Shown here: positions 13,890 through 20,657 of the stretch, piece after piece
Layout of the letters: the number at the start of each line of letters is the position of its first letter
Position numbering within the stretch: position 1 is the first letter of the stretch
Assembly (NCBI GenBank): GCA_022711355.1
Contig: JAKLFE010000044.1
Span: 1-36,194 of the forward strand
DNA length: 36,194 bases
DNA from: Spirochaetota bacterium
GTDB taxonomy: Bacteria; Spirochaetota; Spirochaetia; Treponematales; Rectinemataceae
Direction: 5' to 3'
The notes under the pieces: model-generated
Told to the model about the DNA's origin: nothing
Databases searched by the model: none
Seen by the model: the letters and a program-made list of their open reading frames with translations, nothing else
Position numbers and translations under genes: made by a program

Positions 13890-15401
13890 ATGGACGGTTC
13901 TCCCCCGCTCTTGTCCCTGCGCGGCATCAGCAAGCTCTACCCCGGCGTGCGGGCCCTCGACTCGGTCGATCTCGATATCCTCCCCGGCGAGATCCACGTC
14001 CTCCTCGGCGAGAACGGCGCGGGGAAATCGACCCTCATCAAGACCATCCTCGGGATCGAGGCGCCCAACGGCGGCGAGATCCGGTGGAAGGGCCGGAGGC
14101 TCGGGGCCTACGGGATCCGCGAGGCCTACGCCATGGGCATCGCCGCGATCTACCAGGAGCTCAACAACGTCGGCTGCCTGAGCGTCGCGGAGAACCTCTA
14201 CCTCGGCAACGAGATCCCCCTGGGCCGCCTGCGGGGGACGGTGAGCCCCTCCCGGCAGCGGGCCGCGGCCCGGGCGGCCCTGGCCCGTGTGGGCCTCGCC
14301 GTAGATCCCGCGATCGCCGTCGAGCGCCTCGGGGTCGGCCAGAAGCAGCTCCTCGAGATCGCGCGGGCCCTCGACCGGAAGGCCGAGCTCGTCATCATGG
14401 ACGAGCCCACCTCGAGCCTGTCGCGGAGCGAGATCGACCAGCTCCTCGGGCTCATGGCCGCGATGAAAGCCCAGGGCATCGCCATCCTTTTCATCACGCA
14501 CAAGCTCGACGAGGCCAAGAAGATCGGCGACCGGGTGACCGTGCTCAAGGACGGCAAGAAGGTCGGGACCCTGGGCATCGCCGAGGCCGACGAGGAGCTC
14601 ATCATCAAGATGATGGTCGGCCGCAAGCTCGAGGAGAAGTACCCCCGCCGCTCCGCGAGGATCGGGGCCGAGGCCCTGCGGGTCGAAGGCCTGACGGGGG
14701 CCCGCTTCCGCGACGTCTCCTTCTCGGTGCGCTCGGGCGAGCTCCTCGGGCTCTTCGGCCTCGTGGGCGCCGGCCGCACCGAGACCCTGCGCGGGATCTT
14801 CGGCGCCGACCGGGTGGCGGGCGGCGCGATCTACCTCGAGGGCGAGCTCGCCCGGATCGAGCGCCCGGCCGACGCGATACGCCGGGGCGTCTCCTTCGTC
14901 ACCGAGAACCGCAAGGAGGAGGGCCTCACCCTCATCCACGACGTGGTCGAGAACGCGACCCTCCCCTCGCTCGGCTCCTTCTGCTCCCTCCCCGCGGTCG
15001 TCGACCAGGGGAGGCGCTACGCGGCGACGATGGACTACGGCAGGCGCCTCAACCTCCGCCCCCTGCACGTGCGCAAGCGGGCGATGGACTTCTCCGGCGG
15101 GAACCAGCAGAAGATCGTCGTCGAGAAGTGGCTCATGACGGGGGGCAAGGTATTCCTCTTCGACGAGCCGACCAAGGGCGTCGACGTCGGGGCCAAGACG
15201 GAGATCTACGGGATCATGAACCGCCTCCTCGAGGGCGGGGCCGCGGTGATCATGGTCTCCTCGGAGATGCAGGAGATCCTCGGCATGTCGGACCGGATCG
15301 TGACGATGTACGAAGGCAGGGTCACGGGCGAGATCGCCAACGGGCCCGAGGCAACGCAGGAGCGGCTCCTCATCATGGCGACTGGCGGAGGTCTGGAATG
15401 A
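13890..15401 (+). CDS. Ribose/inositol-type ABC transporter ATP-binding protein, two ABC domains
   Basis: This 503-residue protein has the tandem ABC design of RbsA/XylG/IatA. The first domain has Walker A GENGAGKS at 40-47, YQELNNVGCLSVAENLYLGNE as Q-loop and VIMDEPTSSLS as Walker B. The second has the expected degenerate Walker A, GLVGAGRTE, with Arg in place of Lys, then FSGGNQQKIVVEKWL as signature and VFLFDEPTKGVDVGAK as Walker B. This asymmetry is normal for the family. It energises import of a monosaccharide or cyclitol. The start ATG 13890 follows GGAGGCAGCC. Its TGA overlaps the permease start in ATGA. Because IolE is encoded downstream, myo-inositol or a related cyclitol is the most likely cargo. 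Confidence 0.93.
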   Translation: MDGSPPLLSLRGISKLYPGVRALDSVDLDILPGEIHVLLGENGAGKSTLIKTILGIEAPNGGEIRWKGRRLGAYGIREAYAMGIAAIYQELNNVGCLSVAENLYLGNEIPLGRLRGTVSPSRQRAAARAALARVGLAVDPAIAVERLGVGQKQLLEIARALDRKAELVIMDEPTSSLSRSEIDQLLGLMAAMKAQGIAILFITHKLDEAKKIGDRVTVLKDGKKVGTLGIAEADEELIIKMMVGRKLEEKYPRRSARIGAEALRVEGLTGARFRDVSFSVRSGELLGLFGLVGAGRTETLRGIFGADRVAGGAIYLEGELARIERPADAIRRGVSFVTENRKEEGLTLIHDVVENATLPSLGSFCSLPAVVDQGRRYAATMDYGRRLNLRPLHVRKRAMDFSGGNQQKIVVEKWLMTGGKVFLFDEPTKGVDVGAKTEIYGIMNRLLEGGAAVIMVSSEMQEILGMSDRIVTMYEGRVTGEIANGPEATQERLLIMATGGGLE

Positions 15402-16417
15402 CGCAACTAGGCGGCGCGGCTGGCATCGCGGCTCCCGAGGCGGAGCGGCGCTCGGCTCTCGAGTACCTCAAGGGGCTCCTGGACAAGGCCGGGCCCATCG
15501 TGGCCATCCTCATCCTGGGGATCTTCCTCTCGATCAGGACCGACCGCTTCCTGACGGCGCAGAACTTCACCAACATCGTCCGGCAGGCGGCCAGCATCGG
15601 CCTCATCGCGATCGGCATGATGCTCGCCATCCTCACCGGCGGCATCGACCTCTCGGTCGGGGCCCTCATGGCCCTCTCGACCATCCTCATGGGCAAGGCC
15701 GTCCAGGCCGGCTGGCCGGGCCTCTGGCCCGTCCTCGTCTGCCTGGCCAGCGGCTTCCTCCTCGGGGCGTTCAACGGCCTCCTCCTCACCAAGCTCAAGC
15801 TGCCCCACCCCTTCATATCGACCATGGGCACGCAGAACATCTTCCGCGGCGCCTGCCTGCTTTTGACCGCGGGCACGCCGATCTCGGGCATGCCCCCGGC
15901 GGTCAAGTGGGCGGGCTCGAGCTTCGTCGCCGGCGCCCTCCCCGTGAGCGCCCTCATCCTCATCCTCGTCTACCTGGTCTTCGGCTTCTTCCTGCGCAAC
16001 ACGACCCTGGGCCGCCACATCTACGTGGTCGGCGGCAACACGACGACCGCCCGCCTGTCCGGAGTGAACGTCGACTTCACCCTCGTCATGGTCTACGCCC
16101 TGAGCGGCCTCATGTGCGGGCTGGCCGGCCTCGTCCTCGCCGGCCGCGTCGACGCGGTCTACCCGATGGCCGGCATAGGCTGGGAGACCGACGCCATCGC
16201 CGCGGTCATCATCGGCGGCTCGAGCTTCTTCGGCGGCCGGGGCAACATCCTCGGCACCTTCTCCGGCCTCATCCTCATCTCGGTCCTGCGCAACGGCCTG
16301 AACCTCATGAACATCACCCCCGACATGCAGACCGTCATCCTGGGCACGGTGATCATCCTCGCCGTGTTCATCGACGTGGTCCGCAACGGCGGCTTCGCTA
16401 AAGTCAAGAAGCTTTGA
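15398..16417 (+). CDS. Ribose/inositol-type ABC transporter permease (RbsC family)
   Basis: The 339-residue inner-membrane protein has about ten helices. It carries the family hallmark AILTGGIDLSVGALMAL (near 78-94), and IAAVIIGGSSFFGGRGNILGT (near 264-284), which forms part of the ATPase-contacting region. A polar N-terminal stretch of about 30 residues precedes the first helix. ATG 15398 overlaps the stop of the ATPase gene by ATGA; the frame is open far upstream, but only as a shadow of that gene. One permease gene is present, as usual for this class, where a homodimer forms the channel. It is followed after 12 bases by the binding-protein gene. Confidence 0.93.
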   Translation: MTQLGGAAGIAAPEAERRSALEYLKGLLDKAGPIVAILILGIFLSIRTDRFLTAQNFTNIVRQAASIGLIAIGMMLAILTGGIDLSVGALMALSTILMGKAVQAGWPGLWPVLVCLASGFLLGAFNGLLLTKLKLPHPFISTMGTQNIFRGACLLLTAGTPISGMPPAVKWAGSSFVAGALPVSALILILVYLVFGFFLRNTTLGRHIYVVGGNTTTARLSGVNVDFTLVMVYALSGLMCGLAGLVLAGRVDAVYPMAGIGWETDAIAAVIIGGSSFFGGRGNILGTFSGLILISVLRNGLNLMNITPDMQTVILGTVIILAVFIDVVRNGGFAKVKKL

Positions 16418-16429
16418 AGGAGGAGCATC

Positions 16430-17407
16430 ATGAAGAGAGCAATCGTCGTTCTAGCCGCGGCCTTGGCCGCCCTCGCCCTCGCGGGCTGCGGGGCGCCGAA
16501 GAAGGCCGAGAAGGGCGGGACCAAGATCACCGCCGTACTCATGGCCCTCAACTCGGACTACTGGCACATGGTCGAGGCCGGCTGCCTGAAGGGCGGCCGC
16601 GAGCTCGGGGCGAACGTCGTCGTGATGGGGCCGACCTCCGAGTCGGACGTCACCGGCCAGATCGCCATGATCGAGGACCAGATCACCTCGGGCGCGAAAG
16701 GCATCATCCTCGCGCCGACCGAGCCCAAGGCCCTCATCCCCGTCCTGACCAAGGCCAGGGAGAAGAAGATCCCCGTCGCCATCGTCGACGCGGACATCGA
16801 CGCGAGCGCCAAGGAGCTCCGCCTCACCTTCATCGGGACCTCGGAGCTGGCCGCGGCCCGCGAGGTGGGCAGGTACCTCCTGACCAAGCTCAAGGCCGGG
16901 GACCAGGTCGGGATCATCCGCGGCCTCGCCGGCTCGCCGAACCACACTTGGCGCACCGACGGCTGCCGCGAGGTCCTCGAGGCCGCGGGGGTCAAGGTCG
17001 TCAGCGTCCAGCCCGCCGACTCCGAGCGGGGCAAGGCCGTGGGCGTCGCCGAGAACATGCTCGAGGCCTACCCGAAGATCGCCGCCATCTACGCCACGAA
17101 CGACGAGATGGCCCTGGGCGCCTACCAGGCCTGCGAGGGCCGCAAGCGGACGGAGATCTTCATCGTCGGCTTCGACGGCTCCCCCGACGCCCTCAAGTCC
17201 ATCAAGGCGGGCAAGCTCGGGGCCTCCCTGGCCCAGAAGCCCATCGACATGGGCTACAAGGGGGTCGAGGCCATCCTCAAGTCCCTCAAGGGCGAGCAGG
17301 TCGAGGCCCTCATCGAGTCCCCCGTGGAGATCGTGGACAAGTCGAACGTCGAGGCCTTCGAGGCGAAGCTCAACGCCGAGCTCGCCGCGGCGGCGCCGAA
17401 GAAGTAG
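16430..17407 (+). CDS. Sugar/cyclitol-binding lipoprotein of ABC transporter
   Basis: This 325-residue family 1 periplasmic binding protein (RbsB/IbpA type) has a lipoprotein signal ending in LALAGC, with Cys20 lipidated. The mature protein begins ITAVLMALNSDYWHMVEAGC and continues with GADVV-like ANVVVMGPTSESDV. It also contains IILAPTEPKALIPVLTKA, KIPVAIVDADID and YATNDEMALGAYQA, then FIVGFDGSPDALKSIKAGKL; these are the standard hinge and ligand-contact segments. It has a strong Shine-Dalgarno, GAAGGAGGAGC. In this class the binding-protein gene often comes first; here it is third, after ATPase and permease. A GC hairpin directly after its stop may stabilise the upstream message or reduce expression of the enzymes behind it. 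Confidence 0.92.
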   Translation: MKRAIVVLAAALAALALAGCGAPKKAEKGGTKITAVLMALNSDYWHMVEAGCLKGGRELGANVVVMGPTSESDVTGQIAMIEDQITSGAKGIILAPTEPKALIPVLTKAREKKIPVAIVDADIDASAKELRLTFIGTSELAAAREVGRYLLTKLKAGDQVGIIRGLAGSPNHTWRTDGCREVLEAAGVKVVSVQPADSERGKAVGVAENMLEAYPKIAAIYATNDEMALGAYQACEGRKRTEIFIVGFDGSPDALKSIKAGKLGASLAQKPIDMGYKGVEAILKSLKGEQVEALIESPVEIVDKSNVEAFEAKLNAELAAAAPKK

Positions 17408-17453
17408 CCGCGCCGCGGGCCGGGCCGCTCAGGCGGCCGGCCCGCGGGCGCGG
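17408..17453 (+). terminator. GC-rich intra-operon hairpin
   Basis: Starting right after the binding-protein stop, arms of about 21 bases (CCGCGCC, GCGGGCC and GGCCGC segments against GCGGCC, GGCCCGC and GGGCGCGG) pair with one or two bulges around TCA. There is no T-run, so it is more likely a partial terminator or mRNA-stabilising stem than a full stop. Confidence 0.5.
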
Positions 17454-17470
17454 CGGAAAGGACGGCTCTC

Positions 17471-18445
17471 GTGATCAAGATCGGAATCATCGGCGCGGGC
17501 AACATGGGCAGGCTCCACGCCTCCCTCGCCGCGCGCGGCGGCGCGGGCAAGGTCGTCGCGGTCTGCGACCAGGACGCCTCGCGCGCCATCGCGCTCGCCG
17601 CGGAGCACGGCGCCGCGGCCTTCGGGAGCGCCGACGAGCTCCTGGGCTCGGGGCTCGACATGGCCTTCGTCGCCGTGCCCAACACCCAGCACGCCCCCCT
17701 CGCCCGCAAGGCCCTGGAGCGGGGGCTCCACGTCTTCGTGGAGAAGCCCTTCGCGACGAGCGAGGCCGACGCCGAGGCCCTCCTCGAGGCCGCGCGGCAG
17801 GGCGGCAGGCGCCTGTTCGTGGGCCTGAACCGCCGCTTCGCGCCCGTGTACGCCGAGGCCCGTCGCCTCGCGGCCGCGCCGGAGTTCAAGGCCAGGAACA
17901 TCAACATCATCCAGAACGACGGCGACATGCGCAACCCGCCCTGGGCCACGGACATCGGGCTGACGGGGGGCTTCCTCTACGACACGACCGTCCATTTCCT
18001 CGACATGGCGGAGTTCCTCATGGGCCCGATAGCCGAGATCAGCGCGGTCTCGTCCAAGGCCTTCTACCCCATCGAGGACGGCTTCGCCATCCTCCTTCAG
18101 TTCTCGGGTGGCCGCTTCGGGGTCGTCTCGAGCTGCGGCTACGCCTCCTGGATGTCGCCCTTCGAGCGGGTCCAGGTGGTCGGCGACCACCGGACCCTGG
18201 TGACCGAGGAGCTCGACGGGCTGCGCTGGAGCCCCGGGCTCGGGACGGTCATCGAGGCCAGGGAGTACGCGAAGCTCCCCTACGAGGAGAAGTGGGGCTA
18301 CGCCCAGATGCACGCGCACATGTTCGCGGCCCTGGCCTCGGGGAAGGCGGCGCTCAACGACGCCGAGGTCGGCGCGCGGACGATACGGCTCATCGCGGCC
18401 TGCGAGCGGAGCGCGGCCTCGGGCGGCGCCGCGGTCGCGGTATGA
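17471..18445 (+). CDS. Gfo/Idh/MocA-family dehydrogenase, probable inositol or sugar dehydrogenase
   Basis: This 324-residue NAD(P)-dependent oxidoreductase has the Rossmann motif IGIIGAGNMGRLH (4-16), the catalytic Lys in EKPF (Lys92) and the C-terminal domain signature LYDTTVHFLDM with Asp171 and His175. Family members oxidise cyclitols or sugars. With IolE encoded next, the expected reaction is oxidation of an inositol to an inosose, the substrate of IolE. It does not show the GFMRRYD segment of canonical IolG (here GLNRRFAPVY), so it may be an IolX- or IolW-like enzyme acting on another stereoisomer. It starts at GTG 17471 after GGAAAGGACGG. Ten bases separate it from iolE. Confidence 0.85.
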   Translation: MIKIGIIGAGNMGRLHASLAARGGAGKVVAVCDQDASRAIALAAEHGAAAFGSADELLGSGLDMAFVAVPNTQHAPLARKALERGLHVFVEKPFATSEADAEALLEAARQGGRRLFVGLNRRFAPVYAEARRLAAAPEFKARNINIIQNDGDMRNPPWATDIGLTGGFLYDTTVHFLDMAEFLMGPIAEISAVSSKAFYPIEDGFAILLQFSGGRFGVVSSCGYASWMSPFERVQVVGDHRTLVTEELDGLRWSPGLGTVIEAREYAKLPYEEKWGYAQMHAHMFAALASGKAALNDAEVGARTIRLIAACERSAASGGAAVAV

Positions 18446-18455
18446 GGGAGGGAAG

Positions 18456-19361
18456 ATGAGCTCGCTGTTCTACAACGTGCGGATCGGGGCCCACCCGATC
18501 TGCTGGACCAACGACGACATGCGCGACCTCGGGGACTTCATCGGCTTCGAGCAGCTCGTCGACGAGGCGGCCCTCGCGGGCTACGCGGGGGTCGAGCTGG
18601 GCCGGAAGTTCCCCCGGGACCCCGAGGTCCTCAAGCGCGCGTTGGGCGAGCGCGGCCTCGTCCTGACCTCGGGCTGGAGCGACGTGCTCACCATCGACAA
18701 GGCGCGGTGGCCCGAGTACCTCGAGGCCTTCAAGAAGCACGCGCGCTTCCTCAGGGACATGGGCTGCCGCCACGTCGTCGCCTGCGAGGGCGGCAACTCG
18801 ACCTGCTGGGACCCGCGGCAGGACCGCCGCAAGCTCGGCCCGAAGAAGCTCGACGGCGCGGAGTGGAAGCTCCTCGCCGCGGGCCTCGACCAGTGCGGGG
18901 CCTACGCCCGGGAGCTCGGGATGGAGCTCGTCTACCACGTCCACACGGGCACGGTGGTCGAGAGCTACGAGGAGACGGAGCGCCTCCTCTCCCTGACCGG
19001 CGCGGACAAGGTCTTCCTCCTCGCCGACACGGGGCACCTGCGCTACTGCGGCGTCGACATCCCCAAGTTCTACGCCGACTTCTTCGAGCGGATCCGCTAC
19101 GTCCACCTCAAGGACATCCGCGAGGACGTGCTCAAAACCGTAAAGGAGTTCGGCCTGGACTTCAACTCCTCGGTGCGGGTCGGGGTCTTCACCGTGCCCG
19201 GCGACGGCTGCGTGGACTTCCCCGCGGTCTTCAAGGTCCTCGCGGCCAAGGGCTACCAGGGCTGGATGGTGGTGGAGGCCGAGCAGAACGCCCTCCACGC
19301 CAATCCCCTCGCCTACGTCACCAAGGCCCGCCAGTACATCAGGGCCCAGACCGGCCTCTAG
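18456..19361 (+). CDS. iolE: Inosose dehydratase-like protein (IolE family)
   Basis: This 301-residue TIM-barrel protein of the xylose isomerase/AP endonuclease 2 superfamily closely follows IolE. IolE dehydrates scyllo-inosose to a diketo-cyclohexane in myo-inositol breakdown. Matching segments are HPICWTNDDMRDLG (13-26), GVELGRKFP (45-53), SGWSDVL (72-78), YHVHTGTVVE (160-169), LADTGHLRYCGVD (189-201), VHLKDIRE (216-223), GVFTVPGDGCVDF (243-255) and WMVVEAEQ (270-277). His, Asp and Glu in these motifs would bind the divalent metal. The ATG 18456 has GAGGGAGG upstream. The rest of the pathway (iolB, iolC, iolD, iolJ) is not in the window, so either it lies elsewhere or the product is used differently. 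Confidence 0.85.
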   Translation: MSSLFYNVRIGAHPICWTNDDMRDLGDFIGFEQLVDEAALAGYAGVELGRKFPRDPEVLKRALGERGLVLTSGWSDVLTIDKARWPEYLEAFKKHARFLRDMGCRHVVACEGGNSTCWDPRQDRRKLGPKKLDGAEWKLLAAGLDQCGAYARELGMELVYHVHTGTVVESYEETERLLSLTGADKVFLLADTGHLRYCGVDIPKFYADFFERIRYVHLKDIREDVLKTVKEFGLDFNSSVRVGVFTVPGDGCVDFPAVFKVLAAKGYQGWMVVEAEQNALHANPLAYVTKARQYIRAQTGL

Positions 19362-19370
19362 GCCCTCCCC

Positions 19371-19403
19371 GGCGGCGCGGGGCCCCATTGACCCCGCGCC
19401 GCC
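19371..19403 (+). terminator. Hairpin after iolE, overlapping the next promoter
   Basis: A perfect 12-bp inverted repeat, GGCGGCGCGGGG (19371-19382) and its complement (19392-19403), has a 9-base loop. There is no T-run. It lies ten bases after the iolE stop, and its right arm overlaps the -35 box proposed for the MFS gene. Confidence 0.6.
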
Positions 19404-19417
19404 TCCCGTGAGATACC
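19388..19417 (+). promoter_or_regulatory. Putative leaderless promoter of the MFS gene
   Basis: TTGACC (19388-19393), 18 bases, GATACC (19412-19417), then seven bases to ATG 19425. There is no Shine-Dalgarno. The -10 box matches only three of six positions, so this is weaker than the LacI and pepP cases. Confidence 0.45.
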
Positions 19418-19424
19418 GCTTGGC

Positions 19425-20651
19425 ATGGCCATAGTCGAGCGGCGCTTCGCCTCCCTGTACTCCGTGCTCTACGCGGTCTTCGTCCTCTTCGGCACCTCGA
19501 TGACGGTCATCGGCGCCACCCTGCCCCGGATCCTCGCGGAGTTCCGCTGGAACTACGGCGGGGTCGGCCTGGTCATGGCCTCGGGCTCGGTCGCCTACTT
19601 CCTCTCGGCCTACCTCGCGGGCCGCCTGGTCCGTCCCCTGGGCCCGAAGGCCTCGATCGCCTTCGGGGTCGTCCTCATCACCGCCGGCCTGGCCTTCTTC
19701 GCCTCCACGCCCTCCCTCCTCCTGAACGCCCTCCTCTACGCGGCCATCGGGATCGGCCAGGGCTTCATCGAGATCAACGTGAACTACGCGATCGTCAAGA
19801 TCGACGAGGACGGCCGCGCCCTCAACCTCATGCACGCGGCCTTCTCCATCGGGGCCGTGGCCGGCCCCTTCGTCATCGGCTTCCTCATGGGCGCGGGCCT
19901 CTCCTGGACCCTCGTCTACCGGGGCATGGCCGCCATCTTCTGCCTCATCCTGGCGGCCGTCCTCGCCCTCCCCTTCGGCAGGCTGCCGACCCCGGCAGCC
20001 GCCGAGGCATCGGGCGGGGCGCGGAGCCGCGGGAGCGCCTACGCGCTCGGCTTCGTCGCCCTCTTCCTGTACGTGGGCGTGGAGCTCGGGGTCTCCAACT
20101 GGATCGCCGAGCTCTTCGTGCGGACCTTCGGCTCGAGCGAGCAGCTCGGCTCCTTCATGGTCTCCCTCTACTGGCTCGGCCTCCTCGCCGGCCGCCTGGG
20201 CATCCCCCTCCTCTTCCCCAAGGCCAGGCCGGACCGGATCCTCCTCGTCCTCGCGGTCGGCCTCTCCGCCTCGACGGGCCTGGTCGCCGCCTGCGCCTTC
20301 GCCGGGCCCGCGGCCCTGCCGCTCGCGGCCGTCGCCACGGCCCTGGCCGGCCTCTCCTGCTCCGCCATCTACCCCGTCGTCGTCACCCTCGTCGGCCGGG
20401 CCTACCCCGATGCCCAGGGCGAGGCCATCGGCTTCGCGGGCACGGGCGGGGGCATCGGCGCCTTCCTCTTCGTCTTCCTGATGTCGCGCATCGCGAAGGC
20501 CGCCGGCCTCGAGGCGGGCTTCGCCTTCTACGCCCTCGTGGCCGTCCTCAACGCCGGGGCCTGCCTCGCCCTCTCCTCGGCCGTCCGGGCCCGGGCCGCC
20601 CGCCTCGCCCCCGCGGGCGGGCCTGGCGCGGGCCAGGGCGCCTCGGCCTAG
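19425..20651 (+). CDS. MFS transporter (sugar/cyclitol type)
   Basis: This 408-residue protein has twelve predicted membrane helices in two halves. The start SLYSVLYAVFVLFGTSMTVIGATLPRIL and the loop GRLVRPLGPKASIAFG (between helices 2 and 3) match the major facilitator superfamily, closest in style to the fucose permease-like group. SIGAVAGPFVIGFLMGAGLSW in the fifth-sixth helix region supports this. It follows iolE by 63 bases and may provide a second route for the same substrate or export an intermediate. A separate promoter and a hairpin lie between them, so it may be expressed independently. The TAG stop is six bases before the GTG start of the HrpB gene, so the two are probably co-transcribed. 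Confidence 0.85.
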   Translation: MAIVERRFASLYSVLYAVFVLFGTSMTVIGATLPRILAEFRWNYGGVGLVMASGSVAYFLSAYLAGRLVRPLGPKASIAFGVVLITAGLAFFASTPSLLLNALLYAAIGIGQGFIEINVNYAIVKIDEDGRALNLMHAAFSIGAVAGPFVIGFLMGAGLSWTLVYRGMAAIFCLILAAVLALPFGRLPTPAAAEASGGARSRGSAYALGFVALFLYVGVELGVSNWIAELFVRTFGSSEQLGSFMVSLYWLGLLAGRLGIPLLFPKARPDRILLVLAVGLSASTGLVAACAFAGPAALPLAAVATALAGLSCSAIYPVVVTLVGRAYPDAQGEAIGFAGTGGGIGAFLFVFLMSRIAKAAGLEAGFAFYALVAVLNAGACLALSSAVRARAARLAPAGGPGAGQGASA

Positions 20652-20657
20652 CAGCCC

